Positions 1 through 9,648 of a stretch of DNA of 64,000 nt are shown piece by piece. Source of the stretch: Massilia atriviolacea. GTDB taxonomy: Bacteria > Pseudomonadota > Gammaproteobacteria > Burkholderiales > Burkholderiaceae_D. The notes under the pieces are model-generated. The model was not told the DNA's origin. It worked only from the letters and a program-made list of their open reading frames with translations, and ran no database searches. The stretch lies in the NCBI RefSeq assembly GCF_003953935.1, contig NZ_RXLQ01000010.1:1-64000 (forward strand), given 5' to 3'. Made by a program: the position numbers and the translations under genes. Each line of letters begins with the position of its first letter. Within the stretch, counting starts at the first letter, position 1.

Positions 1-874
1 CGGCGGGCGGCGCCGCCGGCGTGGCGCTGCGTGCGCGCGCTGGCGCCGCCGGTACGCGCGCCTGCTGGCGCGCCGGGATGCGCGCCGGCCAGGATGCATG
101 GGCGCCGTCCTTTTCGAGCGCAAAGGCGCCCGGCGCGCGCAGGGACGTAAAACCATTGCGGCAGAAGGCCGGCACTTCGGCGTAGCCGGCGAACAGGATG
201 CCGTCGCCGGCCAGCAGGCGCGCCAGGCTGGCGATGGCCAGCGCCACGGTGGGGTCGTCGAAGTAGATCAGCAGGTTGCGGCAGAAGATCACGTCGTAGT
301 AGCCCGGGCGGCTGGAAAAGCCCGGATCGAGCAGGTTGGCCTGCTCGAAGCTGACCTGGCGACGGATCTCGTCGCAGATCTGGAATTCGGCGCCGGCCGG
401 CTTGAAGAAGCGCTCGCGGAAATCGAGGTGGCGCCCGCGAAAGGCGTTGCGGGTGTACAGGCCGGCGCGCGCGCGCGCCAGCGCCACCTCGGACAGGTCG
501 ACCGCGTCGATCGCATAATCGGCGCTGGCCACGCCGGCGCTGTAGAGCGACATGGCCATCGAATACGGCTCCTCGCCGCCGGCGCAGGGCACCGACAGGA
601 TGCGCACCGGGCGCGCGGCGCTGGCGGCCAGGCGCCGTCCGATGAAGGCGGTGGCGGCCACGAAGGCTTCGGCGTCGCGGAACATCCACGATTCCGGCAC
701 CACCACCAGTTCGGTCAGGGCCGACAGTTCCTGCGCGCTGCCGGCCAGCAGGCGTTCGTAGGCGCGCGCGTCCTCCAGCGCGGTGGCCTGCATGCGCCGT
801 TCGACGGCGCGCCCCACCACGGCCTCGGTCAGGTTCAGGCCCGTGACTTGCTGGAGCAGGTCGCGCGCCATCAT
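1..874 (-). CDS. CheR-type chemoreceptor methyltransferase (partial, WspC-like)
   Basis: The reading frame runs leftward from an ATG at 874 and leaves the window, so the C-terminus is missing. It should methylate chemoreceptor glutamates using S-adenosylmethionine. Visible hallmarks are VVPESWMFRD in the N-terminal part, the SAM-binding CAGGEEPYSMA motif and FCRNLLIYFD, all typical of CheR. After about 250 residues the sequence becomes an Ala/Pro/Arg linker, as in WspC/FrzF-type proteins that carry TPRs after the catalytic domain; any TPRs would lie outside the window. The ATG overlaps the CheW stop by four bases (ATGA), so the two are translationally coupled. The family call is strong, the Wsp-like subtype is inferred from gene order. 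Confidence 0.88.
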   Translation of the reverse strand, partial: MMARDLLQQVTGLNLTEAVVGRAVERRMQATALEDARAYERLLAGSAQELSALTELVVVPESWMFRDAEAFVAATAFIGRRLAASAARPVRILSVPCAGGEEPYSMAMSLYSAGVASADYAIDAVDLSEVALARARAGLYTRNAFRGRHLDFRERFFKPAGAEFQICDEIRRQVSFEQANLLDPGFSSRPGYYDVIFCRNLLIYFDDPTVALAIASLARLLAGDGILFAGYAEVPAFCRNGFTSLRAPGAFALEKDGAHASWPARIPARQQARVPAAPARARSATPAAPPA

Positions 875-1329
875 GGGGTCGCTCCCGCGTCCTGGAACAG
901 CAGCGCGCGCACGTCCGGCGCCAGCAGGGCGTCGAGGTTCACCAGCTGCAGCATGCCCTTGGCGCTGGCGGCCACCCGGCCCAGGAAGGGGGCGCCGGCC
1001 ACGCCCGGATCGCGCATGGCGTCGCTGTCGACACTGTCGACCCCGACCACGTGTTCGGCCAGCAGGCCGAGCGGGCGGGTGGCGCCGCCGGCCAGCGCAT
1101 AGTCGACCAGGATGATGCGCGAGTCGTACCACAGCTGGCGCGGCGCCAGGCCGGCCAGGCTGGACAGGTCGATCACCGGCACCGGCGCGCCGTGCAGGTC
1201 GAGCAGGCCGGCCACGTAGGCGGGAGCGAGCGGAATGGCTTTCAGGGCGGCCGCCGGCAGCACCCGCGCCACCGCCCACAGGGGCAGGGCGTAGCGGTCG
1301 GCGCCGATGTGAAAGACCATCACTTTCAT
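871..1329 (-). CDS. CheW-like coupling protein
   Basis: A 152-residue single-domain CheW protein that would link the chemoreceptor array to a CheA-type kinase. It begins with the usual CheW pattern (short beta strands, ALPLWAVARVLP, then GLLDLHGAPVPVIDL) and continues with the two-lobed beta-barrel hydrophobic pattern to the end. It lies 13 bases downstream of the chemoreceptor and overlaps the CheR start by four bases, so the three genes form one leftward operon. MCP-CheW-CheR is the order found at the start of Wsp operons; the kinase and output genes would lie beyond position 1. Confidence 0.9.
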   Translation of the reverse strand: MKVMVFHIGADRYALPLWAVARVLPAAALKAIPLAPAYVAGLLDLHGAPVPVIDLSSLAGLAPRQLWYDSRIILVDYALAGGATRPLGLLAEHVVGVDSVDSDAMRDPGVAGAPFLGRVAASAKGMLQLVNLDALLAPDVRALLFQDAGATP

Positions 1330-1342
1330 GGCGATGCCCGGG

Positions 1343-3157
1343 TCAGGTATTGACCGAGAAGGTCGCCACCGACGATTGCAGGTCGCTGGCGGCGTACTGC
1401 AGCTGGTGCACCGCTTCGCTGGTGGCCTTGAGCGATTCGACCGTCTGCTGGGTGGCGTCGTTGAGCTGCATCATGGTGTCGGAAATCTGAGAGGCGCCCA
1501 CCGCCTGCGACTGCATCCCCTGCAGCACCAGGTCGAACTGGGGCGCGAGCTTTTGCACCTGGTCCATCACGGTCGAGAGCTGTTCGCCCACCTGGCGCAC
1601 TTCGCCCACGCTGCGCCGGATCTCTTCGGAGAATTTGTCCATGCCCATCACGCTGGCCGATACCGCCGACTGCATCTCCTTGAGCATCTGTTCGATGTCC
1701 CAGGTCGACACCGAGGTCTGGTCGGCCAGGCGCCGGATTTCGGTGGCCACCACCGAGAAACCGCGTCCGGCGTCGCCGGCTTTTTCGGCTTCGATGGCGG
1801 CGTTCAGCGACAGGATGTTGGTCTGGTCGGCCACCTTGGTAATCGTGATCAGCACGCTGTTGATGTTGCTGGCCTTTTCGGACAGCGCGGCCAGCTTGGC
1901 GTTGATCGAGTCGGTGGCCGAGACCATGTGCTGCATGGTGCTGTCCATGCGCTTGAGGTTCTGCTGGGCGTCGGCGGTGGCGCTGGTGGTGTAGTCGGCC
2001 ACCGCGGTGGCGTCTTCCATGGTTTTGAGCAGCTGCGTGGTGTTGGCCGAGATTTCCTTGGTGGTCGAGAGGATTTCGATGCTGGTCTGGGCCTGTTCGA
2101 TGCCGGTCGCTTCCTGCTGCTTGGCCGAGGCGGCGATCTCGGTGGCGGAGGTGGTGACCTGGATGCCGGCCTTCTGCACGTTGTTGAGCAGGATGCGCAG
2201 GTTGCCGACCATGGTTTTCAGGCCCTCGCCCATGCGCCCGATGGCGTCGCTGCCGGTAATCGTCACGGTGCCGGTCAGGTCGCCGATGGCGGCCTTGGAG
2301 ACCACGTCGAGCAGGGCGTCGACATTCGCGCGCAGGGTGTTGGTGGCGGCCGCTTCGTTGGCCTGGGCATCCTGGATCGACTGCGCCATGCGGTTGAATT
2401 CTTCGGTGACCTTGCCCAGTTCGTCGCGCGAGACCACGGCCGCGCGCGCCGACTGCTGGCCGGCGGCGATCTTGCCGACCGCCTCGGTCAGGTTGTTGAG
2501 CGGGTTGAGCAGGGCGCGCGCCAGCATCCAGGCCACGATCGAGGCCAGCGCCACGCACACCGCGCCGCCCAGGCTCAGCAGCAGGGACATGGTCTGCTGC
2601 AGTTGGACCGAGGCGGCGGTGCGGGCCGCCAGCAGCGCATTTTCCTCTTCCGCAATCTGGGCGATGAGGGCGCGCACCTGGCCGACCGTCTCGAAGCCGT
2701 TGTTGAGTTCAGGCCAGCGCGTGATTTGCTCGGTGGCATCTGCTACCTTGCCCATGGCGCGCCGCTTGGCGATCATGGGCCGGATCACATTCTTGAGCCA
2801 GTTTGCGGTCATCTCGTCGAGCTTGCGGATGCGGGCATTCTGGTTGGGGTTGTCGGCGGTCAGGCGAATGGCGCGCTGGACGTTTTCCAGCAGGGCCTTT
2901 TCCTCGTCGATCTGGGGCGTGAGAAAGCGTTCTTCGCCGGTCAGCAGGAAACCGCGCACTTCGGCCTGGATTTCCAGCACGCTGGTGGCGATTTTGTTGG
3001 TTTCGAGCAGCACTTCCAGGGTATGGCGATCCCAGCGGCTGGCATCGGACATCTTGGAGAAATTGTTATAGGCCAGTATCAGCAGCGCAAGGATGATGGC
3101 GACGATGGCGCCGAAGCCGAGAAACAGCTTGTTCTTGATGCTCAGGTCTTTCAACAT
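1343..3157 (-). CDS. Methyl-accepting chemotaxis protein with CHASE3 sensor domain
   Basis: A 604-residue transmembrane chemoreceptor. Residues about 10-30 form the first membrane helix; the following helical periplasmic region contains the CHASE3 signature EVRGFLLTGEERFL; a second helix near 190-210 (SLLLSLGGAVCVALASIVAW) leads to HAMP (about 210-265) and a long cytoplasmic coiled coil. The signalling tip is recognisable from VVATEIRRLADQTS. The ATG at 3157 is preceded by a GGAG ribosome site six to nine bases upstream. It heads the MCP-CheW-CheR operon. Signal ligand is unknown. CHASE3 receptors usually sense intramembrane or periplasmic cues rather than classical attractants (family knowledge). 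Confidence 0.93.
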   Translation of the reverse strand: MLKDLSIKNKLFLGFGAIVAIILALLILAYNNFSKMSDASRWDRHTLEVLLETNKIATSVLEIQAEVRGFLLTGEERFLTPQIDEEKALLENVQRAIRLTADNPNQNARIRKLDEMTANWLKNVIRPMIAKRRAMGKVADATEQITRWPELNNGFETVGQVRALIAQIAEEENALLAARTAASVQLQQTMSLLLSLGGAVCVALASIVAWMLARALLNPLNNLTEAVGKIAAGQQSARAAVVSRDELGKVTEEFNRMAQSIQDAQANEAAATNTLRANVDALLDVVSKAAIGDLTGTVTITGSDAIGRMGEGLKTMVGNLRILLNNVQKAGIQVTTSATEIAASAKQQEATGIEQAQTSIEILSTTKEISANTTQLLKTMEDATAVADYTTSATADAQQNLKRMDSTMQHMVSATDSINAKLAALSEKASNINSVLITITKVADQTNILSLNAAIEAEKAGDAGRGFSVVATEIRRLADQTSVSTWDIEQMLKEMQSAVSASVMGMDKFSEEIRRSVGEVRQVGEQLSTVMDQVQKLAPQFDLVLQGMQSQAVGASQISDTMMQLNDATQQTVESLKATSEAVHQLQYAASDLQSSVATFSVNT

Positions 3158-3172
3158 GGGTGTCTCCGGGTA

Positions 3173-3201
3173 CGATGTTGTTCACTATAAATGTAACATC
3201 G
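3173..3201. promoter_or_regulatory. Inverted repeat in the chemoreceptor leader
   Basis: CGATGTT at 3173-3179 and its exact reverse complement AACATCG at 3195-3201 flank a 15-base AT-rich centre, 16-44 bases upstream of the MCP start codon. It could be an operator or a 5' UTR hairpin for the leftward chemosensory operon. No confident sigma-70 or sigma-28 hexamers were found next to it. Confidence 0.35.
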
Positions 3202-3215
3202 TTGAGGGATGGCAC

Positions 3216-3272
3216 GGGACATTTCGCTGTGGGGACAGGAAATTTTTGCTGGGGAGGGAACATTTTGCCTGG
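3216..3272. repeat. Three degenerate GGGACA-type direct repeats
   Basis: Related units begin at 3216 (GGGACATTTCGCTG), 3231 (GGGGACAGGAAATTTTTGCT) and 3256 (GGGAACATTTTGCCTG). Short repeated GGGACA-type boxes are typical of the ends of IS21-family elements, but no transposase or ATPase gene is nearby. This may be a relic end, or an unrelated repeat. Confidence 0.3.
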
Positions 3273-3275
3273 CTT

Positions 3276-3320
3276 AAAAACGTCGTCCCCGCGCCAAGGC
3301 GGCCCTCGGCGGGGACGACG
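3276..3320 (-). terminator. Rho-independent terminator after argG
   Basis: A perfect 12-bp stem (CGTCGTCCCCGC at 3281-3292 with its complement at 3309-3320) is followed, reading leftward, by TTTTT at 3280-3276. It lies 30 bases after the argG stop and separates the arginine genes from the chemosensory operon. Confidence 0.85.
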
Positions 3321-3349
3321 GATCAAGGCTCGGCGGCCCTGGTAAAAGC

Positions 3350-4582
<1,233 letters not shown>

Positions 4583-4617
4583 GGAGATTCCAATCTTGGG
4601 TTGACGATGTTGTGTTG

Positions 4618-5550
4618 TTATTCCGGGCTGCCCGGGATGTGGCCGAGCAGCAGGTATTCGATCAGCGCCTTTTGCACGTGCAGGCGGTTTTCGGCCTCGT
4701 CCCAGACCACCGACTGCGGTCCGTCGATGACCTCGGCCGCGACTTCCTCGCCGCGGTGGGCCGGCAGGCAGTGCATGAAGAGCGCGTCGGGCGCCGCGCG
4801 CGCCATCTTGGCGGCATCGACGATGTAGCCGTCGAAGGCGGCCAGGCGGGCCGCGTTTTCCTTCTCGTAGCCCATGCTGGTCCACACATCGGTGTTGACC
4901 AGGTGGGCGCCTTGGCACGCGTCCGACGGGTTGTCGAAGACGGTGAAGCGGGTGGTCGACACCAGCGAGTGGTCGATGTCGTAGCCTTTGGGGGTGGCGA
5001 CGTTCAGGTGGAAGCCGAACACTTCGGCCGCCTGCAGCCAGGAGTACAGCATGTTGTTGGCGTCGCCCACCCAGGTGACGATCTTGCCGGCGATCGAGCC
5101 GCGGTGTTCGACATAGGTGAAGATATCGGCCAGCACCTGGCAGGGATGGTGTTCGTTGGTCAGGCCGTTAATCACCGGCACGCGCGAATTGGCGGCGAAG
5201 CGCTCGATGATGTCCTGGCCGAAGGTGCGCACCATGATGATGTCGCACATGCGGCTCATGACCTGGCCGGCGTCTTCGACCGGTTCGCCGCGTCCGAGCT
5301 GGCTGTCGCGCGTGTTCAGGTAAATGGCGGCGCCGCCCAGCTGGTGCATGCCGGCTTCGAAGGAGAGGCGGGTGCGGGTCGAGTTCTTCTCGAACACCAT
5401 GACCAGGGTGCGGTCGATCAGGGGATGGTAGACCTCGTAGTTCTTGAACTTGCGCTTGATGATCTTGGCGCGCTCGATGACGTACTCGAATTCGGCCAGC
5501 GTGAAGTCGGAAAACTGGAGGAAGTGCTTGATCGGTTTATTTGTAGGCAT
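4618..5550 (-). CDS. argF: Ornithine carbamoyltransferase
   Basis: A 310-residue cytoplasmic enzyme that transfers the carbamoyl group from carbamoyl phosphate to ornithine, producing the citrulline used by the adjacent argG product. Visible active-site motifs are [11 protein letters not shown] (carbamoyl phosphate), HPCQVLAD (ornithine/carbamoyl) and [11 protein letters not shown] near the C-terminus, in the expected order. The start at 5550 ([15 protein letters not shown]) gives the normal family length; longer in-frame extensions upstream are compositionally biased and rejected. First gene of the argF-argG operon. Confidence 0.96.
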   Translation of the reverse strand: MPTNKPIKHFLQFSDFTLAEFEYVIERAKIIKRKFKNYEVYHPLIDRTLVMVFEKNSTRTRLSFEAGMHQLGGAAIYLNTRDSQLGRGEPVEDAGQVMSRMCDIIMVRTFGQDIIERFAANSRVPVINGLTNEHHPCQVLADIFTYVEHRGSIAGKIVTWVGDANNMLYSWLQAAEVFGFHLNVATPKGYDIDHSLVSTTRFTVFDNPSDACQGAHLVNTDVWTSMGYEKENAARLAAFDGYIVDAAKMARAAPDALFMHCLPAHRGEEVAAEVIDGPQSVVWDEAENRLHVQKALIEYLLLGHIPGSPE

Positions 5551-5611
5551 AGACACAACATTGAATGCGTGAGCCGCAGGCGGCCGGGCCCTGGCGTAGG
5601 GTTGCGGATCA

Positions 5612-5617
5612 ATTATA
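5612..5617 (-). promoter_or_regulatory. Candidate -10 element for argF
   Basis: Reading leftward the bases are TATAAT, about 60 bases before the argF start codon. A clear -35 hexamer at the right distance is missing, so the promoter may need an activator or may be weak. No ARG-box palindrome was recognised. Confidence 0.35.
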
Positions 5618-5731
5618 AGGGTTTTGAAAATTTGCCGGGGGCAACCACATACTATACCGCATGGCGCGCCCGGGCATCCGGAGGCGGGCGCGGCCCGCGC
5701 CGCTCGATGCGAAAACCGCGCTTTGCCTTGA

Positions 5732-6251
5732 GCGAGAAACCGAAGCGGTAGCCCCACACCATCATTAGCAGTGGGGTATGGCGCACGCCTTGCCCTGAAA
5801 GCCGGACCTGTGGCAGGTGGGACGGCCGTTGCCACTCTGGGTGCGGCCGCGTCTGGCGTCGCCGCCGCTGGCGTGTCGGGCTGGGAAGCCGGCACCTTGC
5901 TGGGCAACATACCAGCCGTGAAAGAGTATATTGATTTCGCAACAAGCGTTATTTTAGGCGGTCAAGACGTGCCCGAGGGGCTTGGAAGATTTTACAAGAT
6001 GGGGAAATGCCCTGATGGAGGCTGGAAGTTTGACCCCCGGTCCGCAGTCGACACCCGAAGAGGTGTGGTGGTATGTGCCCGAAATGGGGGGGCGGGTTGC
6101 TGGAAACGCAGATACGGCGTATCGTGATCCTGACGAGGCTTTTGCAGATGCAGGCATCGACTATGCAGGCGAGGGCGGCGGGAACAGCGTCATGGCTCTC
6201 TTGGGCATCTACTCCGACGCAACATTTGCGCCATTCACCATCTTGCCATGA
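5732..6251 (+). pseudogene. Frameshifted C-terminal gene fragment, possibly of a toxin/effector
   Basis: Two overlapping frames look like one broken gene. The first (open from 5732, no ATG) encodes a Gly/Ala-rich hydrophobic stretch (GGTAVATLGAAASGVAAAG, then EAGTLLGNI). The second, from about 5982 to 6251, encodes EEVWWYVPEMGGRVAGN and a Gly/Asp-rich end. Removing one G near 5983-5985 joins them smoothly as PEGLEDFTRWGNAL. The composition recalls the hydrophobic segment and tip of PAAR/Rhs-type effectors, but no family was recognised. The region is visibly less GC-rich than its neighbours, which fits acquired DNA. Only three bases separate its stop from the next small gene. Confidence 0.45.
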
Positions 6252-6254
6252 TCC

Positions 6255-6476
6255 ATGAAGACCGGTTCCTACAAATTCTGGCGTGATGTGGCTGTGATCT
6301 GTGCCGTGGCCCTGCTCACATGTAGTGCCTTTTGGCTCTTGCTGCATACCTACTATCACGAGCGGATGCCGGAGCTTGTTCAAGACTGGGCACCAGTGTT
6401 CATATTTGTCGTCACCACCTGGTTCCTCATCGCGCATCGCCTAAAAAACCCTCCGCCAGAATCGGCCGATAGGTAA
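6255..6476 (+). CDS. Small two-helix membrane protein, possible orphan immunity protein
   Basis: A 73-residue protein with two predicted membrane helices (VAVICAVALLTCSAFWLLL and APVFIFVVTTWFLIA) and a short polar C-terminus. No family was recognised. It begins three bases after the broken upstream frame ends, so it was probably translationally coupled to it. Small membrane proteins directly after effector C-termini are often immunity proteins; that role here is inference. Lower GC than the flanking genes. Confidence 0.5.
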   Translation: MKTGSYKFWRDVAVICAVALLTCSAFWLLLHTYYHERMPELVQDWAPVFIFVVTTWFLIAHRLKNPPPESADR

Positions 6477-6599
6477 GCCGGCCACGCGTTTTCGGCCGGA
6501 TCTGCTTGCGTGATCTTGCTCGCAGTCCACTGCTACGGCATGTCCACATGAAGCAGGGCGACTCCCGAAGAGACGACGTTGGCAGTGTCGATCTCGACC

Positions 6600-6647
6600 G
6601 GCGGTGCATCGGCGTGCCCGGCGCGGCGGTGCATCGGCGTACCCGGC
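6600..6647. repeat. Two-copy 25-bp tandem repeat in a non-coding gap
   Basis: GGCGGTGCATCGGCGT begins at 6600 and again at 6625, with 23 bases shared apart from one mismatch. It lies in the 6477-6745 gap, which holds no convincing gene. A 12-bp palindrome CCGTGCGCACGG sits at 6723-6734 just beyond the kinase stop codon; it has no U-tract. Confidence 0.5.
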
Positions 6648-6745
6648 CCGCTACGCAAAAGCGAACCGACCAATAGCGATCCGTCCCGATCGCGTCACGC
6701 CTCCATCGCTGACATATATACGCCGTGCGCACGGTACCAAACGCC

Positions 6746-9583
6746 TCAGTAAATCGCCGGCACCTCCGAGGCCGGATGCGCCGGCGCCGTCAGCGGCAGG
6801 TCGAGCACGAAGCTGGTGCCGTCCTGCGCGCTGCTGAGCACCGAAATCTGCCCGCCCAGCAGGGACGTGACGATGTTGTAGCTGATCGACAGCCCCAGCC
6901 CGCTGCCGCCCTGGCCCAGCTTGGTGGTAAAGAAGGGATCGAAAATCCGCCCCAGGTGCTCGGCCGGGATGCCGCCGCCGTTGTCGTGGAACTCGACCAG
7001 CACGCGGCCTTCGGCCGGCATCGAGGCGGTCAGGCGCATGCTGCCGCTGTGGCCGGGCGCGAAGGCGTGCAGCAGGGCGTTGTTGATGAAGTTCGTCACC
7101 ACCTGGCCGAACGGACCCGGATAGCTGTCCATCCCGATCGCATCCGAGACCTCCATCGCGATGCCGTGGTTGGCGGCGCGGATGCGGTTCATCATGGTGG
7201 CGATGATTTCGTGGCATACCTGCTGCAGGTTGAAGAAGCGGCGCTGCTCGGTGGTGCGGTCGACCGCCACCTGCTTGAAGCTGTTGACCAGGTCGGCCGC
7301 GCTGGTCAGCCCGCGCAGCACCAGCGCCGAGGCCTTTTGCGAATCGGTGATGAAGGCGGCCAGTTCCGAACGGCGCAGCCCGGGGCCATTGAGCAGCGCT
7401 TCGATTTCGGCGGTCTTTTCCTGCATGGTGCTGGCGATCAGCAGGCTGTTGCCGATCGGGGTATTGAGTTCGTGCGCGACGCCGGCCATGAGCGAGCCGA
7501 GGGCGGCCAGCTTTTCCTGCGATACCAGCTGCGTTTGCGCATCCTGCAACTGGCGGTAGGCTTCGGCGTTGTCGAGCGCGATCGCCCCGTAGGCGCACAG
7601 GGTGCGGAAAATCATGCGCTCGTTCTCGCCGTAGGCGTGCGACTGCGGCGCCTGCACCGTCATCACGCCGATGGCGCGCTCGCCCACCGTCAGCGGCACG
7701 AACAGCGCGCTCATGTTGACCATTGTGCCCGGCACCACCTTGCGGTGCTCGGCGTCGGGCCAGTGCTCGATGTAGATTTCGCGCCGCTCGTCGAGGCAGC
7801 GCACCGAATAGGCTTCGCGCTTGGACAGCGCGATCGCGTGGTTCGGCAGCGCGCGCCCGAGTTCCACGCCGAAGGCGCGGTTGAGCGTGGCGCCGGCGGC
7901 GTCGATCAGGTAGATGGCGAAGGTGCTGGCCGTGAGCAGGCCGTGGATGTGGCGGTCGAGCGCCTGGAACACGGCGGCGGCGTCGAGGTGGGCGGTGATC
8001 TCCTGGCCGATGGCCGACAGGCGCTCCAGGGTGGCGCTGGTGCGCTGCAGGACTTCGGCGCGGCGCGCTTCCGATTCGGCCAGTTCGCGGTGGTGGTAGC
8101 CTTCGCTGCGCGCGTGCTCGGTCTGGTGGTGCACCTGCATGGCGATGGCGCGGTTGGTCGCTTCCTGGCTGTGGGTTTTCTCGCGCGAGCCCGACGCCGC
8201 CAGCGCCACCTCGTAGGCGCGCGCGTAGTCGCCGGCGGCGGCGTATTCGCGCGCCATGGCGTCGTACAGGTCGCCCGGCACGGTATAGCCGTCGATGGTC
8301 GAGGCCACCGACAAGGCTTGCTGCAGATAGTGCAGCACCGGGTTCGGTTCGGTCATGCCGGGCGGCGCCGGCAGCGCGTGCTGGGCATGGATCAGGGCCA
8401 TCACGCGCAGGGCGGCGATCTGGTTGTAGGCGTAGCCGGGGGCGGCGGCCATGGCGGCGGCGTCGGCGGCGACCGCGATCGCCTCGGCCGCGCGCCCCAG
8501 GTGCGAGAGCGCGTGCGCCTGGCCGCGCCGCGCGATGCTGCGGAAATCGGACTGGTCGAGCACTTCGGCGCGCGCCGCCAGGCGGGTGAAGGCGTCCAGC
8601 GCGCCGGCGTAGTCGCCCTGGTCGAGCGACAGGTCGCCCAGGTATTGCAGGGCGATGGCGTAGCTGCGCGCGTTTTCCAGCGGTGTCAGGATCACCAGCG
8701 CTTCCCGCAGCATGTCGTGGGCGGCGTCGAGCTGGCCGAGGCGGCGCAGGGTGTCGGCGCTGTGCATCAGGCAGGCGCCGACGCTGCGCGGCCAGCCGGT
8801 GGGGCGCGCCAGTTCGAGCGCGCACTGGACCCATTCGAGCGCCGAGTGGTGGTCGTTGAGGATGGTGAAGTCTTCGCCGATGTTGGTGGCGGCGGTGATG
8901 GCGGCGCGCACCTGGCCGGTGTCGAGCGCCGATTCGTAGCAGCGCATGTAGTGGCCGGCGGCGGCGCCGAAGTCGGCCGCCTGGCTGGCGGCCAGGCCAT
9001 GGAAATCGTTGACCCAGGTGGCCAGCGAGGGGTGCAGGCGCGTGCTGTCGGCCTCGAAGCGCGCGCCCCAGCGCGCCACGGCGGCCTTGGGATCGCGCAG
9101 CACGGCCCAGCGCGCGAGGGCCGCTTCGGCCACGTCGCAGCGCAGCGCGTCGCCGCCGGCGCGGGCGCTGGCGGCGGCTTGGGCGAAGGCGGCGTCGCTG
9201 GCGTCGTGGTCGCCTCGGTCGACCGCGATCCAGGCCAGCAGCCAGTGGCTGTCGGCGCAGCCGGCATGGTCGTTCAGGAGGGTGAAGCGGGACAGCAGTT
9301 CCTGCGCATGGGTGCAGGCCAGGTCGAGCGCGCCGTCGAGCCATTCGCATTCGGCGTGCAGCAGGTGCATGCGCGCCTCCAGGCTGGCGCAGCGGTCGGG
9401 CGGGAGGTCGGACAGGGGCAGCTGGGAGAGCGCTTCGCCGGCCAGCATGAGGGCGCGCGCCGGGTCGCGCTGGCGCAGGTGCCAGGCCAGCGGCAGCAGC
9501 ACCGGCAAGCGCTCCATGCCGCGCAGGGAGGGCAGCGCGGACTCCCATTGTGCAACGTTGACATCGACGGTGAACATCTCCAT
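6746..9583 (-). CDS. Large soluble TPR-GAF sensor histidine kinase
   Basis: A 945-residue protein. Residues 1 to about 500 are Ala/Leu-rich helical repeats of TPR character. A GAF domain follows (about 525-690: LERLSAIGQEITAHLDAAAVF to the coiled linker). The kinase core has an H-box with the phospho-acceptor in AHELNTPIGN (H704), an N-box around NFINNAL, DNGGGIP, and a G2 box GSGLGLSISYNIV. There is no signal peptide or membrane segment, so it should sense a cytoplasmic signal or partner. No response regulator is adjacent; the partner must be elsewhere. The ATG at 9583 follows a GGGA box and opens MEMFTVDVN. The leftward frame continues into rsgA but that is not part of this protein. Confidence 0.88.
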   Translation of the reverse strand: MEMFTVDVNVAQWESALPSLRGMERLPVLLPLAWHLRQRDPARALMLAGEALSQLPLSDLPPDRCASLEARMHLLHAECEWLDGALDLACTHAQELLSRFTLLNDHAGCADSHWLLAWIAVDRGDHDASDAAFAQAAASARAGGDALRCDVAEAALARWAVLRDPKAAVARWGARFEADSTRLHPSLATWVNDFHGLAASQAADFGAAAGHYMRCYESALDTGQVRAAITAATNIGEDFTILNDHHSALEWVQCALELARPTGWPRSVGACLMHSADTLRRLGQLDAAHDMLREALVILTPLENARSYAIALQYLGDLSLDQGDYAGALDAFTRLAARAEVLDQSDFRSIARRGQAHALSHLGRAAEAIAVAADAAAMAAAPGYAYNQIAALRVMALIHAQHALPAPPGMTEPNPVLHYLQQALSVASTIDGYTVPGDLYDAMAREYAAAGDYARAYEVALAASGSREKTHSQEATNRAIAMQVHHQTEHARSEGYHHRELAESEARRAEVLQRTSATLERLSAIGQEITAHLDAAAVFQALDRHIHGLLTASTFAIYLIDAAGATLNRAFGVELGRALPNHAIALSKREAYSVRCLDERREIYIEHWPDAEHRKVVPGTMVNMSALFVPLTVGERAIGVMTVQAPQSHAYGENERMIFRTLCAYGAIALDNAEAYRQLQDAQTQLVSQEKLAALGSLMAGVAHELNTPIGNSLLIASTMQEKTAEIEALLNGPGLRRSELAAFITDSQKASALVLRGLTSAADLVNSFKQVAVDRTTEQRRFFNLQQVCHEIIATMMNRIRAANHGIAMEVSDAIGMDSYPGPFGQVVTNFINNALLHAFAPGHSGSMRLTASMPAEGRVLVEFHDNGGGIPAEHLGRIFDPFFTTKLGQGGSGLGLSISYNIVTSLLGGQISVLSSAQDGTSFVLDLPLTAPAHPASEVPAIY

Positions 9584-9648
9584 TGCCGGGATCCCTTTAC
9601 GATGGTGTTGCCATTGTATGCTGAAAAGGGGCGCGGCGGGACCGCCGA

